Shown here piece after piece: positions 1 through 11,626 of a stretch of 64,000 nucleotides of DNA. A program made the position numbers and the translations under genes. The DNA comes from Chondromyces crocatus. GTDB lineage: Bacteria > Myxococcota_A > Polyangia > Polyangiales > Polyangiaceae. The stretch's first letter is position 1. Each line of letters opens with the position of its first letter. Location: contig NZ_CP012159.1 in assembly GCF_001189295.1 (NCBI RefSeq), positions 1,240,001 to 1,304,000 on the forward strand, written 5' to 3'. The notes beneath the pieces were generated by a model that worked only from the letters and a program-made list of their open reading frames with translations, did no database searches and was not told where the DNA came from.

Positions 1-91
1 CTTGCATCGTCGGCGCGCAGCCGGCGGCGATGAGCGTGGAGGCGGCCAGCGCGAGCGACGCGAGCGATCTCCTGGAAAGAACGAGCGCCAT
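1..91 (-). CDS. Lipoprotein, N-terminal fragment (runs off the left edge)
   Basis: Reading leftward from an ATG at 91, the first residues form a classic lipoprotein signal: a short basic start (MALVLSRRS), a hydrophobic stretch rich in Ala and Leu, and a lipobox ending LIAAGC followed by APTMQ. The frame stays open to base 1, so only about 30 residues are visible and the mature protein cannot be identified. It lies 45 bases downstream of the stop of the helical-repeat gene on the same strand and could be the last gene of that operon. No clear Shine-Dalgarno sequence precedes the ATG. The lipoprotein assignment is by signal only. Confidence 0.55.
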   Translation of the reverse strand, partial: MALVLSRRSLASLALAASTLIAAGCAPTMQ

Positions 92-136
92 GACGGCCTG
101 GACGATATCACCGTGCCGCGCTCACCAGAAGACCGC

Positions 137-1531
137 TCACACCCCGCAGTCCAGGTTCTTCCGGGCCAGCTCCGCCGCGCGCTCGTCGCCCACCGCCTCG
201 GCCTCGGCGAGGAGCCAGCGGAACATTCCGTTCGACAGCGCACGTTGCCCTCGCTGGTTGAACAGCCACACCGCCAGATGGCAGACGTCGCTGTTCACCT
301 TGGGGAACGCCAGGCGCCGCAGCTCCATCCCGGCCAGCGATGCAGCCTCCTCGTAACGCGCGCGCAGCGCCATCCACGCCCGCCACTCGTCGGGTGCGGG
401 CAGCTCACGCGCCTCATCGACCCGCTCCCGCAGCCGCCCCGCGATCAGCTCCAGCTCCGCGAGCAGCTCGTCCCGCAGCCGCCGGTGCGACCGAGAGAGC
501 GTCTCTCCGAGATCCTCCCAGGCCGCGCGCGGGATTCCCGCGCCTCGGATGAGCGACACCATGTCCTCGATCACGGCGCCGCGCATCGCCGCGACGGCCA
601 CCTCCGCCCGCGTTGCCCCGATCGCCTGTGCGCGCACCCGCACCTCGGCGACCGCGGCGTCCTCGTCGAAGACCGCGTCCCATGCGCCGCCCAGCCGGCG
701 CAGATCTTCGCCGGACACGCCCCCATCCCCCTTCAGGAGCGTCGTCGCGTGCAGCGCCACCGCGCGGCCCCAGAGATCGCCCTCGACCACCGGGACCGCG
801 TGCAGCTCGGGGGACGCGGCGGGCTCGTCCCGCTCGAAGCGCGGCCCGAGCGCCCTTCGCACGAGCGGCAGCGTCGCCGCGTGGTGGGGCGCCATGAGCC
901 AGTACAGCCACAAAGGAAGGTCGGAAGCCCCTTCGGCCCCGGCGAGCAGCCGCCGGGCGACGGCCCCGAGCAGCCGCGCGTCGCCGCTCTGCCAGAGCCT
1001 CACGGGGCAGAGCGCGGCGACCCGCTCCCAGTCTCCGCGCGATGCGGCCTCGGCCGCGAGCCACCGCGTCGCCACCTGACGCGCTACCGAGGGACAGGCC
1101 CGTTCGTCGAGGAACGACAGGCTCTCGAAGAGCGCGCGGGCACCCGCTCGATCCCCGCGGTGGGCGGTGAGCAGCGCGAGCGCGGCGATCCCTGCACCCC
1201 GAAGCGGCGCGATCATCCGCACCACGACCGGCTCTGCCTCGCCCAGGGCGGCTTTCGCGAGCTCGTCCGGGTCCACCCACGGCACGGTCGCGACGAGCTT
1301 CTCTTCGAGCCAGGCCGCCGTGTCCTCGTCGTGCCGTCGGGACCGGCTCAGTGCCCACGCGCCGGCCAGCACCGCGCCACCACGCCGGTCTGCGGCGAAC
1401 ACCCAGTCCGCGAGCGACGTCGCGTGGAAGGCGAGCCGTGCGAGGCCCAGCGGGATCAGCACCCACCGGATGACCAGCCCGGGACCCAGCAGCGCCAGGA
1501 GCCCTGCGACCAGCGCCGCCACCCCCATCAT
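137..1531 (-). CDS. Membrane-anchored helical-repeat protein of the Hsp70-like operon
   Basis: A 464-residue protein of unknown function. Residues about 1-35 contain a hydrophobic stretch (GVAALVAGLLALLGPGLVIR and onward), so it is probably anchored in the inner membrane. The rest is Ala-, Leu-, Arg- and Glu-rich and looks like stacked helices of TPR or similar type (inference). The start is the ATG at 1531, which overlaps the stop of the upstream J-domain-like gene as ATGA. Translational coupling and the nearby Hsp70-like gene suggest it is a client-specific or membrane-docking partner of that chaperone. The C-terminus (ARKNLDCGV) is intact. Confidence 0.8.
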   Translation of the reverse strand: MMGVAALVAGLLALLGPGLVIRWVLIPLGLARLAFHATSLADWVFAADRRGGAVLAGAWALSRSRRHDEDTAAWLEEKLVATVPWVDPDELAKAALGEAEPVVVRMIAPLRGAGIAALALLTAHRGDRAGARALFESLSFLDERACPSVARQVATRWLAAEAASRGDWERVAALCPVRLWQSGDARLLGAVARRLLAGAEGASDLPLWLYWLMAPHHAATLPLVRRALGPRFERDEPAASPELHAVPVVEGDLWGRAVALHATTLLKGDGGVSGEDLRRLGGAWDAVFDEDAAVAEVRVRAQAIGATRAEVAVAAMRGAVIEDMVSLIRGAGIPRAAWEDLGETLSRSHRRLRDELLAELELIAGRLRERVDEARELPAPDEWRAWMALRARYEEAASLAGMELRRLAFPKVNSDVCHLAVWLFNQRGQRALSNGMFRWLLAEAEAVGDERAAELARKNLDCGV

Positions 1532-1971
1532 CGCCGGCTCCCGCGGGGCGCCCAGCCGAAGACCTCCAGCGCCTCGGCGAACGGCGCGCGCGGATCCTCC
1601 CGCGCCTCGGCGCGCGCCACCTCCGCCGCCATCGCCAGAAGCTCCTCTTCCTCGGCGTCGGCGGGCATCTCCCCGCCCGCCGCGCCCGTCGCCCCCGAGG
1701 TGGCCGGCGCGAGCCTGGCCCACAGCTCGTACCCGAGGCGCTTCTCCGGATCCCGCAGCTCCGCCATCGCGCGCCGCACCTTGTCCGCCGTCCGCTCCCC
1801 CGGCCCCACGGGCGTCGTGTAGAGCGCCGCGCTCGCGAGCTGTAGCTCCAGCATCCCCAGGAGCTTCTGCCCCTCGCGCTCCACCTCCATCCGGCTCGCC
1901 GTGGGCCGCAGCCCGAGCACGTAGAACGGGTTCTCGCGGATGCGTCGCAGCGCCTCGTCCTCGTGGCCCAT
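1528..1971 (-). CDS. J-domain-like small protein lacking HPD
   Basis: A 147-residue protein. Residues 10-75 (NPFYVLGLRPTASRMEVERE, then DPEKRLGYELWA) resemble the helix I-II and helix III-IV segments of a J-domain: the 'FYVLGL..TAS..E' opening and the 'RDPEKR..YELWA' close are characteristic. The HPD tripeptide needed to stimulate Hsp70 ATPase is not present, and the linking loop is different. It sits one base after the Hsp70-like gene and overlaps the next gene by ATGA, so all three are very likely co-translated. The best reading is a J-like docking subunit for the adjacent Hsp70-like ATPase; the biochemical role is inferred. Residues 80-147 are acidic and low in complexity. Confidence 0.75.
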   Translation of the reverse strand: MGHEDEALRRIRENPFYVLGLRPTASRMEVEREGQKLLGMLELQLASAALYTTPVGPGERTADKVRRAMAELRDPEKRLGYELWARLAPATSGATGAAGGEMPADAEEEELLAMAAEVARAEAREDPRAPFAEALEVFGWAPRGSRR

Positions 1972-1972
1972 T

Positions 1973-4468
<2,496 letters not shown>

Positions 4469-4550
4469 CGAGGGCAATCATACCCCGGACCCGCCCGGAC
4501 GCGAGACCGGGGCTGGATCGAGGCGCGCTCGCCCTCGGGTGCCCCCGCCC

Positions 4551-5714
4551 TCAGTACAGCATCCCCTTCATCGGCTGGAGTGGCGCCGGCAGCGCCGCCT
4601 CGCCCAGCATCTGACGCAGGTTGATCTCGATCGTCCGGCACAGGGACGTCATCGGTATGTCGCTCACGTCGTCCTCGAAGGGCGTCTCGATGTCGCGCCC
4701 GATGGCGTCCATCGCGATGAAGAGGAACGCCACCGTCGCCGTGACCGCGGCGGTCATCCAGCCCAGCTCACTCACCACGCTGAGCGGCACGAGCAGCAGG
4801 TACACGCGCACCATCGCCCGCGGCAAGAAGTCGTATTGCCGCGGGATGGGCGTGTTCTTGATGCGCTCGCACGCGCCCAGGATGTTCGTCAGATCGGTGA
4901 GCGACCCGTCCATGGCCACCAGCCGGAACACGTCCTGGGGGCTCGCCTCGCGCCCGTAGATCCGTCGCAGCCGCGTGCCCATCCACACCAGGATCGCGGC
5001 GGGCACGTTCTGCTCCTGACGCAGCGCGTCCAGCACCGCGGGCCGGAAGAAGTTCTCGATCTGCGGGATGGGATCCTGGCGCCGCAGATGGCACCGCAGG
5101 GCGTGGACGAAGCCGATCTGCGCGTAGATCAGGTCCCTGCCGTTCTCGACGACCTTCTCCATCGAGCCGGCCGCCGCCTCGTTCCGTGCAGCGCGGCCCA
5201 GCTCGAGCGACGCGCGGATCTTCCGACGGCTGCTCGGCTCCAGCAGGTCCAGCGCCTTGCCCACCTGATCGCGCACCGCCCCGTCGCTCGATCGGCCGTA
5301 GACGCTACTCGGGATCCCGGGCGGCTCCTCGTCGTCGTCGCCTTCGACCATCGCCGCCGTCTGCAAGAGGCGCGATGCCGGGATCGCCTCGTCCTGATCG
5401 CCAGGCTCACCGCTCACCTGGGTGGGCAGGAAGATGAGCACCTGGCGCGCGATGGAGCGCGAGGTGTTCACCAGCCCTCCCCACAGGGTCCGCGCCTCCC
5501 ACCAGCGGTCGTAGGCGTTGTTGTTCCGGAAGGCGAGCAGCACCCCGAGCGCCGCGGCGAGCACCGAGACCGGAAGCTCCGGCACGGACAGCCAGGTGTA
5601 CCCGAGCAGCTTGTAAGCAGCGGCCACGGACGTGCCGAACAGCACGTGCAGGATCACCGGCAAGCCCGTGTACCGAAGGACGATCCGGGCAGACAGCGTG
5701 CGGCTGACGATCAC
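4551..5714 (-). CDS. Bestrophin-family (UPF0187) anion channel
   Basis: A 387-residue membrane protein of the bacterial bestrophin family, pentameric ion channels of the inner membrane. The diagnostic N-terminal segment is present: hydrophobic helices in residues 15-60 followed by LLAFRNNNAYDRWWEARTLW and then helices around residues 75-100 and 270-310. The start is GTG at 5714, chosen because GAGGAG lies about 8 bases upstream of it. Acidic insertions (EGDDDEEP near residue 120) are specific to this copy. It is divergent from cydA across about 180 bases. Substrate (chloride or other anion) cannot be told from sequence. Confidence 0.9.
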   Translation of the reverse strand: MIVSRTLSARIVLRYTGLPVILHVLFGTSVAAAYKLLGYTWLSVPELPVSVLAAALGVLLAFRNNNAYDRWWEARTLWGGLVNTSRSIARQVLIFLPTQVSGEPGDQDEAIPASRLLQTAAMVEGDDDEEPPGIPSSVYGRSSDGAVRDQVGKALDLLEPSSRRKIRASLELGRAARNEAAAGSMEKVVENGRDLIYAQIGFVHALRCHLRRQDPIPQIENFFRPAVLDALRQEQNVPAAILVWMGTRLRRIYGREASPQDVFRLVAMDGSLTDLTNILGACERIKNTPIPRQYDFLPRAMVRVYLLLVPLSVVSELGWMTAAVTATVAFLFIAMDAIGRDIETPFEDDVSDIPMTSLCRTIEINLRQMLGEAALPAPLQPMKGMLY

Positions 5715-5891
5715 GGTGTGACTCCTCGACCAGAGAGCATGAGCAGAGGCCCGAAAGCATGACCAGGAAGGCGGGCACCGCCATGCACAATCCTCACCAG
5801 CGGATCATCGCAGCCGTCCGGGCGTTCCGTGCATACGGTGCTCCCTGGTTGATTGCCTAAGAACCTCCCCTAGAGGAGAGTCACCGTCGCC

Positions 5892-7217
5892 ATGGACCTG
5901 CTCTACGCGCGTGCTCAGATGGGCCTGTCCCTCGCCTTCCACATCATCTTCGCGGCTGCGGGGATCGCGCTGCCGCTGCTCATGGTGATCAGCGACCTCA
6001 AGGCGCGGAGGACGGGGGATGCCGACTACGCGGCGCTCAGCCGCAAGCTCGCCAAGGGCACGGCCATCCTGTTCGCCGTCGGGGCGGTCAGCGGCACGGT
6101 GCTCTCCTTCGAGCTGGGGCTGCTCTGGCCCGAGTTCATGGGCACGTATGGTCAGGTCATCGGGCTGCCATTCGCGCTCGAAGGGACGGCGTTCTTCACC
6201 GAGGCCGTCTTTCTCGGCATCTACCTCTACGGCCGCGACCGGATCTCGCCGGGGCTCCACCTGTTCTCCGGGATCATGGTGGCCTTGAGCGGCGCGGCGA
6301 GCGCGTTCTTCGTCACCCTGGTGAACGCCTTCATGAACCACCCCACGGGCTTCACCCCGTCGCCGGACGGGCCGGTCGACATCGACCCCATCGCGGCGAT
6401 GTTCGGCCCGAGCTGGCCTCACCAGACCGTGCACACCTTGCTCGCGTGTTATCAGGCGAGCGCCTTCGCGATGGCCGGCATCCATGCCTGGGTCTTGCTC
6501 CGGCACCCCGGGTCGACGTTCCACCGGAAAGCGCTCAGCGTCGCCTTGCCGCTCGCCTGCGTCACCGCGCTCCTCCAGCCCGTCGTCGGTGACCTCTCGG
6601 CCAAGCACGTCGCCACGGCGCAGCCGGTGAAGTTCGCGGCGCTCGAGGGCCTGTTCGAGACCCGGAAGGGGGCGGGCCTCAGCCTGGGGGGCATCCCCGA
6701 CGTGGAGACCGCCACCACGCCGTACGCAATCGAGATTCCCAAGGCGCTCTCGGTGCTGGCGTTCGGCGACCCGAACGCGGAGGTGAAGGGGCTCGAAGAG
6801 TTCCCCCGCGCCGACTGGCCCCCCGTCGCCAAGGTGCATCTCTCCTTCCAGCTCATGGTCGGCACGGGCAGCGTCATGGCCGTGCTCTCGGCGATCACCC
6901 TGTTCCTGCGCTTCCGGCGCAAGGCGTGGCCCGACGGCCGGCGCCTGCTCTGGGGCTGGCTGCTCTGCGGGCCGCTCGGGGTCGTCGCGATGGAGGCCGG
7001 GTGGCTGGTCACCGAGTGGGGCCGGCAGCCCTGGATCATCCGTGGCGTCATGCGCACCGCCGACGCGGTGACGCCGGTGCCTCATCTCGCCGCGCCGTTC
7101 TGGACCTTCACCCTCGTCTACGCCTTCCTCGGCGCGATGGTGGTGTTCCTCCTCGTGCGTCAGGTGTCGGGCACCTTGCCGGGCCGCGCGGCCTCGGAGG
7201 CGTCTCATGGAGGGTGA
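5892..7217 (+). CDS. cydA: Cytochrome bd ubiquinol oxidase subunit I, short Q-loop type
   Basis: A 441-residue subunit I of the bd-type quinol oxidase, which oxidises quinol and reduces O2 to water in the inner membrane. The axial haem histidine is in the first helix (LSLAFHIIFAAAGIALPL, near residue 19), a second His lies in the HQTVHTLLACYQ helix, and the signature GRQPW occurs near residue 378. The protein is shorter than E. coli CydA, and the short Q-loop with GRQPW is typical of the cyanide-insensitive CioA-like branch. GAGGAG sits 13 bases before the ATG. The stop overlaps the cydB start by 11 bases, so the two are coupled. No cydX-like micropeptide or cydCD was seen. Confidence 0.96.
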   Translation: MDLLYARAQMGLSLAFHIIFAAAGIALPLLMVISDLKARRTGDADYAALSRKLAKGTAILFAVGAVSGTVLSFELGLLWPEFMGTYGQVIGLPFALEGTAFFTEAVFLGIYLYGRDRISPGLHLFSGIMVALSGAASAFFVTLVNAFMNHPTGFTPSPDGPVDIDPIAAMFGPSWPHQTVHTLLACYQASAFAMAGIHAWVLLRHPGSTFHRKALSVALPLACVTALLQPVVGDLSAKHVATAQPVKFAALEGLFETRKGAGLSLGGIPDVETATTPYAIEIPKALSVLAFGDPNAEVKGLEEFPRADWPPVAKVHLSFQLMVGTGSVMAVLSAITLFLRFRRKAWPDGRRLLWGWLLCGPLGVVAMEAGWLVTEWGRQPWIIRGVMRTADAVTPVPHLAAPFWTFTLVYAFLGAMVVFLLVRQVSGTLPGRAASEASHGG

Positions 7218-8220
7218 GCTGTGGCTCGGCGCGGCGATGGTCGCTGCGTTCGTCCTCTACGCGGTGTTCGGGGGAGCCGACTTCGGCGGTGGCGTGTGGG
7301 ATCTGCTCGCTTCCGGCCCGCGCCGGGAAGAGCAGCGCGCGCTCATCGCCAAGGCCATCGGCCCGGTGTGGGAGGTGAACCACGTCTGGCTGATCATCGG
7401 CGTGGTGCTCCTCTTCGCGGCCTTCCCTCCGGCGTTTGCCGCCGTCTCGGTGGCGCTGCACGTGCCCTTGACGCTGTTCCTGCTCGGCGTCGTTTTCCGG
7501 GGCACGGCCTTCACCTTCCGCACCTATGACGCGCGCGGTGACGCCGTACAGCGCCGCTGGGGCCGGGTGTTCAGCATCGCCAGCATCCTCTCGCCCGCCC
7601 TGCTCGGCGCTTGCGTGGGCGCGGTCGTGAGTGGCGCGATTCGTCTCGAGGGGCGCGTCGTGGTGAGCGGCTTCTTCGGCGCCTGGCTCTCGCCCTTCGC
7701 TCTCTCGGTCGGCGCGCTCGCCCTCTGCCTCTTCGCGTTCCTCGCGGCGGTGTATCTGACGGCGGAGACGCAGGAGCGGGACCTGCAAGAAGACTTCCGC
7801 CGGCGCGCGCTCTTCGCGGGGATGGCCGTCTTCGTCGCCGCCTTCGGGGTGCTGCTGCTCGCACGGAGTGGCGCACCGCGGGTGTGGTCGGGCCTCACCT
7901 CCTCGCCCTTCGCGCTCCTGCTGCACGGAGCGACCGCGGTGGCCGCCGTGGCGGCATTCGCGCTGCTGCTCGCGCGGCGCTACTGGCCAGCGCGCATCGC
8001 GGCGGCGGCGCAGGTGGGCCTCATCGTCATGGGCTGGGCGGCGTCGCAGTACCCGTTCCTCGTGGTGCCCGACATCACCGTGCAAGGCGCCGCCGCGGCC
8101 CCTGCCATCCAGCGCGTCCTGCTCTGGGCGCTTGCTGCGGGAGCGCTGCTCATCGTGCCGTCGCTCGTGCTCCTGCTGCGCGTGTTCCAGTCCTCGGACC
8201 GGGAAGCGTTCCGCGACTGA
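7207..8220 (+). CDS. cydB: Cytochrome bd ubiquinol oxidase subunit II
   Basis: A 337-residue polytopic subunit II that pairs with CydA. The family signature YAVFGGADFGGGVWDLL is at residues 15-35, followed by WEVNHVWLIIGVVLLFAAFP, the conserved segment around the second helix. About eight or nine hydrophobic helices can be seen, matching the usual length. The ATG overlaps the end of cydA by 11 bases with the start embedded in the GGAGGGTGA context. Together with cydA it makes a complete minimal bd oxidase operon, suited to respiration at low oxygen. Confidence 0.96.
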   Translation: MEGELWLGAAMVAAFVLYAVFGGADFGGGVWDLLASGPRREEQRALIAKAIGPVWEVNHVWLIIGVVLLFAAFPPAFAAVSVALHVPLTLFLLGVVFRGTAFTFRTYDARGDAVQRRWGRVFSIASILSPALLGACVGAVVSGAIRLEGRVVVSGFFGAWLSPFALSVGALALCLFAFLAAVYLTAETQERDLQEDFRRRALFAGMAVFVAAFGVLLLARSGAPRVWSGLTSSPFALLLHGATAVAAVAAFALLLARRYWPARIAAAAQVGLIVMGWAASQYPFLVVPDITVQGAAAAPAIQRVLLWALAAGALLIVPSLVLLLRVFQSSDREAFRD

Positions 8221-8342
8221 CGCGGTTGCGGCGGTCGCGGCGGTCGCGGTGGTCTCGCTGCGTCTCGTGGTGGCGCGAGAGGTCCTGCCGATGGCGCGGC
8301 GGGTCACTTCTTTCGGCGGAGGCTCCCGGTATCCCTGCGCGC

Positions 8343-9227
8343 ATGGCGAAGGCACGCATCCAGACGGCTCCACAGATGGTCATCCACGGTCGGCACGAGC
8401 ACGCGGGGGCCCGCGCGGTCACCGACTGGAAGTCGAAGGACCTCGCGTGCTCCTTTTGCGGGGAGAACATCGCGTGTGTGCAGGTGTCCTCGTTTCCCGT
8501 CGAGGTGCAGCACATGCCGATCTTCGACGGCCTGGGTCAGGAGTTCGGGTCTCTGTCCGCCGACCGCATCGACAGGCGCTGCGCCAAACTCGCGAAGTTC
8601 ACCGCCGCCGCGGCGCCGCTCTCCGCGTGGGACAACCTGACGGTCCTCGGCCGCTCGCCGAAGCCGGCCGCTCCCCAGGGGACGCCTTCACCATCGGAGG
8701 GCGATGGCCAGAAGATGTTCGCGCTCGTGCTGGCCGCGAGAGAGGACTGGCTCTCGGCCATCCGCGCGGCGCTCTCGGGACCCCTCGCCGTGGCGGCGGT
8801 GCTCCACCTGGGGCTGCGTGAGCCATGCCGGGCGGCATGGCAGTTCAACCCCGCGCTGCCCGTCGATCCAGAGGTCGTGAGCGCCTACGAGGCGCACCGC
8901 AGCGGGAAGACGACGTCGTTTTTCGTTCGGTCGCCGGAGCTCGAGGTGAAGCGCACCGAGATCTTGCTCGACGCCTGGGCCGATGCGCGCCCCGAGATCC
9001 AGGACGCTGCCGTGAACTCCCTCACCGGCGGTCCTGCGGGCTACTCCCAGCACGGGGTGCTCGAGCGCTGGCAGGGTTTCACCCGCGCCCAGAAGGCGCG
9101 GGCGATGGAACTCCATGCGAAGGACAAGCGCGGGCTCGAGGACGGGACCATCGCCACGCTGTCGCGCCCGCTGCGCACGTCACACCTCACCAACATCGGC
9201 AACGTGATCGGCGCCATGAAGGGCTGA
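8343..9227 (+). CDS. Hypothetical protein with N-terminal CxxC motif
   Basis: A 294-residue soluble protein not recognised. Near residues 38-50 it has ACSFCGENIACVQ, a CxxC plus one more cysteine six residues on, which could be half of a metal site. The rest is mixed alpha/beta with no other motif; the tail (TSHLTNIGNVIGAMKG) is intact. There is no signal peptide. ATG at 8343 is preferred because codon bias and the protein-like composition begin there; the open frame extends upstream only into the end of cydB. It lies 122 bases after cydB, probably a separate transcription unit. Confidence 0.7.
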   Translation: MAKARIQTAPQMVIHGRHEHAGARAVTDWKSKDLACSFCGENIACVQVSSFPVEVQHMPIFDGLGQEFGSLSADRIDRRCAKLAKFTAAAAPLSAWDNLTVLGRSPKPAAPQGTPSPSEGDGQKMFALVLAAREDWLSAIRAALSGPLAVAAVLHLGLREPCRAAWQFNPALPVDPEVVSAYEAHRSGKTTSFFVRSPELEVKRTEILLDAWADARPEIQDAAVNSLTGGPAGYSQHGVLERWQGFTRAQKARAMELHAKDKRGLEDGTIATLSRPLRTSHLTNIGNVIGAMKG

Positions 9228-9424
9228 CACCGCCCTGCCATCGGCGCTGCGTGGGTATGGGGGCATCGGCGGGTTGCATCGGTGGGGGCAGCCGCGCATC
9301 CGCAGGGGCGCACGGAGACGGGAGGGCGGTGTCGAGGACGGTCCTGCGCGCGCCCGAACCCTCTGACACGGGACTGTCGCGCGTCTGATGCGGGGCCCTT
9401 GCGGTGACCGCTTAGATCCAGAGC

Positions 9425-10855
9425 ATGAAGGAAGCGCGCGCGGCTCGCGGTGGGCTCGGCCTCGTCACGTCCATCGCGGTCCTCTCCTGCCTCGCTGGTT
9501 GCGCCGTCGACGCGGGCGGCGAGTTTGCCGACGACCCGATGCCAGTGCGGCCCCTCGCCGTCGCCTCGCGCACCGGCGACGTCGCCGCCGAGATCGACGC
9601 TGCCAACGAGGCCCTCCATCCCGACGTCCGTGCCGAGAAGTACGCCGCCATGAGCGCGTCGCCCTTCGCGTTCTTCCGCGGCTCGAACCATCTCTACTGG
9701 CGCGATCTCGGCGCCTCGCCTGCGCGGTTCCCCTACGGAGGTCAACCGAGCACCCGGGCCGTGCTCGCTGGCGACATGCACGTCGACAACATGGGCGCCT
9801 TCGACGACGCCGAAGGGAAGGTCGTCTACGCCCTCAACGATCTGGACCAGGCCGTCCTCGCCGACTACCAGCTCGACGTCTGGCGCCTGGCGATCAGCAT
9901 CGTCCTCGTCGCGCGTGCCAACGGGGGCTTCACGTCTGCCGACGAGGCCACCGTCGTGGATGCCTTCTCCGAGGCATACCTCGACGCGATGAAGGCGTAC
10001 GCGGCGAGCGACGCGGAGCGGACGCGCACGTTCACCGAGGCGACGACGTACGGCAGGCTCAACGACTTCCTCGACGACGTGAGAGACAGGAAGTCGCGCA
10101 AGAAGATGCTCGACGAGTGGACGGTGAAGCAGAGCGGCGTCCGCGTTCTCGCCACGGCCAGCCACCCGGACCTCGGGCCGGTCACGCCCGAGGTCGAGGC
10201 GGAGCTGCGCGCACAGATCCCCGCGTACCGCGCACGGCAGCTCGGCGGCTCCTCACCCCCGGCGAGCCACTTCCAGGTGAAGAGCGTCGCGCGTCGTCTC
10301 CACGCCGGGCTGGGCTCTCTGGGCGTCGCGCGGTACTACGTGCTCGTCGAGGGGGCGTCTGCGTCTCAGGACGACGACCGCATCCTCGACGTCAAGGAGC
10401 AGCCGCTCGCTGCGGCTTACGAGTACGTCGGCGGGGAGCAGGTCGCGGCGACCGAGGCGCTCTGCGCAGGCAACCAGGCGCTCCGCGTGGTGCTGGCACA
10501 CGGCGCGCTCGGTTACCGGGTCGATCCCTTCCTGGGGTGGCTGCGGCTGTCGGACGGGGAGCACTACAGCGTGCGCGAGCGCTCTCCGTGGAAGGCGACG
10601 TTCCCGACCGAGGAGCTGACGAGCCTCACGCGCCTGACCAAGCTGTCGGAGCAGTGGGGCGAGGTGCTCGCGGCGCACCACGCGCGCAGCGATCGGGACT
10701 GGGATGCAGGGATCCAGCCTCATGATCTCGATGCGACGATCAAGGCGCGGAGCGCCGGTGACCACGCGGGTTTCCGCGCGCTGGTGCGGTCGATCGCGAT
10801 CCCGTATGCGGACCAGGTGGCGCTGGATCACCAGAGCTTTCTGGAGCGGTTTTGA
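9425..10855 (+). CDS. DUF2252-family protein, lipoprotein-anchored
   Basis: A 476-residue DUF2252 protein. Family hallmarks are visible: FAFFRGSNHLYWRDL near residue 80, LAGDMHVDNMGAF near 117, and YALNDLDQAVLADYQLDVWR near 140. The GDxHxxN and DxD-like pattern recalls the aminoglycoside-phosphotransferase kinase-like fold, and this family is often compared with it. Unusually, the N-terminus is a lipoprotein signal (hydrophobic run ending CLAGC near residue 23), which would place a kinase-like fold outside the cytoplasm; most family members have no signal. Substrate unknown. A 21-bp repeat array follows the gene. Confidence 0.88.
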   Translation: MKEARAARGGLGLVTSIAVLSCLAGCAVDAGGEFADDPMPVRPLAVASRTGDVAAEIDAANEALHPDVRAEKYAAMSASPFAFFRGSNHLYWRDLGASPARFPYGGQPSTRAVLAGDMHVDNMGAFDDAEGKVVYALNDLDQAVLADYQLDVWRLAISIVLVARANGGFTSADEATVVDAFSEAYLDAMKAYAASDAERTRTFTEATTYGRLNDFLDDVRDRKSRKKMLDEWTVKQSGVRVLATASHPDLGPVTPEVEAELRAQIPAYRARQLGGSSPPASHFQVKSVARRLHAGLGSLGVARYYVLVEGASASQDDDRILDVKEQPLAAAYEYVGGEQVAATEALCAGNQALRVVLAHGALGYRVDPFLGWLRLSDGEHYSVRERSPWKATFPTEELTSLTRLTKLSEQWGEVLAAHHARSDRDWDAGIQPHDLDATIKARSAGDHAGFRALVRSIAIPYADQVALDHQSFLERF

Positions 10856-10940
10856 GGGGCGGGCCGCTGCGGCAGGGGGTCGGCAGCGGGTGGGCGAAGG
10901 GCGTGGGCAGGTCTGGCGCCGTCCCTGGGTCGCCTGGAAC

Positions 10941-11345
10941 TGACAGGAGACCACCGGGAATCGAGAAAAGGTAGCCGGGGACACGGTGGGAGCGCCGGGA
11001 ATTGAGCGGAGACCACCGGGAATCGAGAAAAGGTAGCCGGGGACACGGTGGGAGCGCCGGGAGTTGAGGGGAGAGCACCGGGAATTGAGGGGAGAGCACC
11101 GGGAATTGAGGGGAGAGCACCGGGAATTGAGGGGAGAGCACCGGGAATTGAGGGGAGAGCACCGGGAATTGAGCGGGGACCACCGGGAGCTGACTTGAGA
11201 CCACCGGGAATTGAGCGGGGACCACCGGGAGCTGACTTGAGACCACCGGGAATTGAGCGGAGAGCGTCGGGAGTTGAGCGGAGAGCGTCGGGAGCTGACT
11301 GGAGAGCACCGGGAGCTGACCAGAGAGCACCGGGAGCCGGCGGGC
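10941..11345. repeat. Tandem repeat array, 21-bp period
   Basis: Between the DUF2252 gene and the DsbA-family gene lies an array built on CACCGGGAATTGAGSGGRG-like units. From about 11049 to 11345 roughly fourteen units follow each other at exactly 21 bases; five consecutive ones (about 11075-11175) are practically identical. Further on, GGGAATTGAG and GGGAGCTGAC units alternate, giving a 42-bp higher-order pattern. The left part (10941-11050) is a 62-bp duplication carrying GAATCGAGAAAAGGTAGCC. Because 21 is a multiple of three, all six frames read through as heptapeptide repeats, but I see no start or ribosome site that makes one of them convincing. There are no spacers, so it is not CRISPR. 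Confidence 0.9.
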
Positions 11346-11626
11346 GAGGGCCGCGAGGTGCAGGTCGAGCGGGGGAAGTGGACTCGGCCGAAGGAAGTCG
11401 GGATCGGGGAGGTCCGCGGCTCGTCGTGTCGCAGGAGAGCATCTCATGGAGATGAAGGGGCACCGGGAGCGAGCTGGAGAGCGCGGCGTCGCCCGTGATG
11501 GGAGCGGCGAGCCCGAGGTCGTGCCTTCCCTCGTCCGGTTGCCGCGCAGGGGACGGCAGGAAGCAAAGCGCGCGTCCGCACCTCTGGCGGTGACCGAGGT
11601 GTGCTCGACCTGCTTAGATGCTGTGT

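Noticed and set aside
10941-11345. CRISPR array
   Set aside because: Units are contiguous with no spacers and no cas gene is present.
10740-11463. Protein-coding gene from the 21-bp repeat
   Set aside because: Several frames on both strands are equally open because of the period, and none has a clear ribosome site or non-repeat conserved domain.
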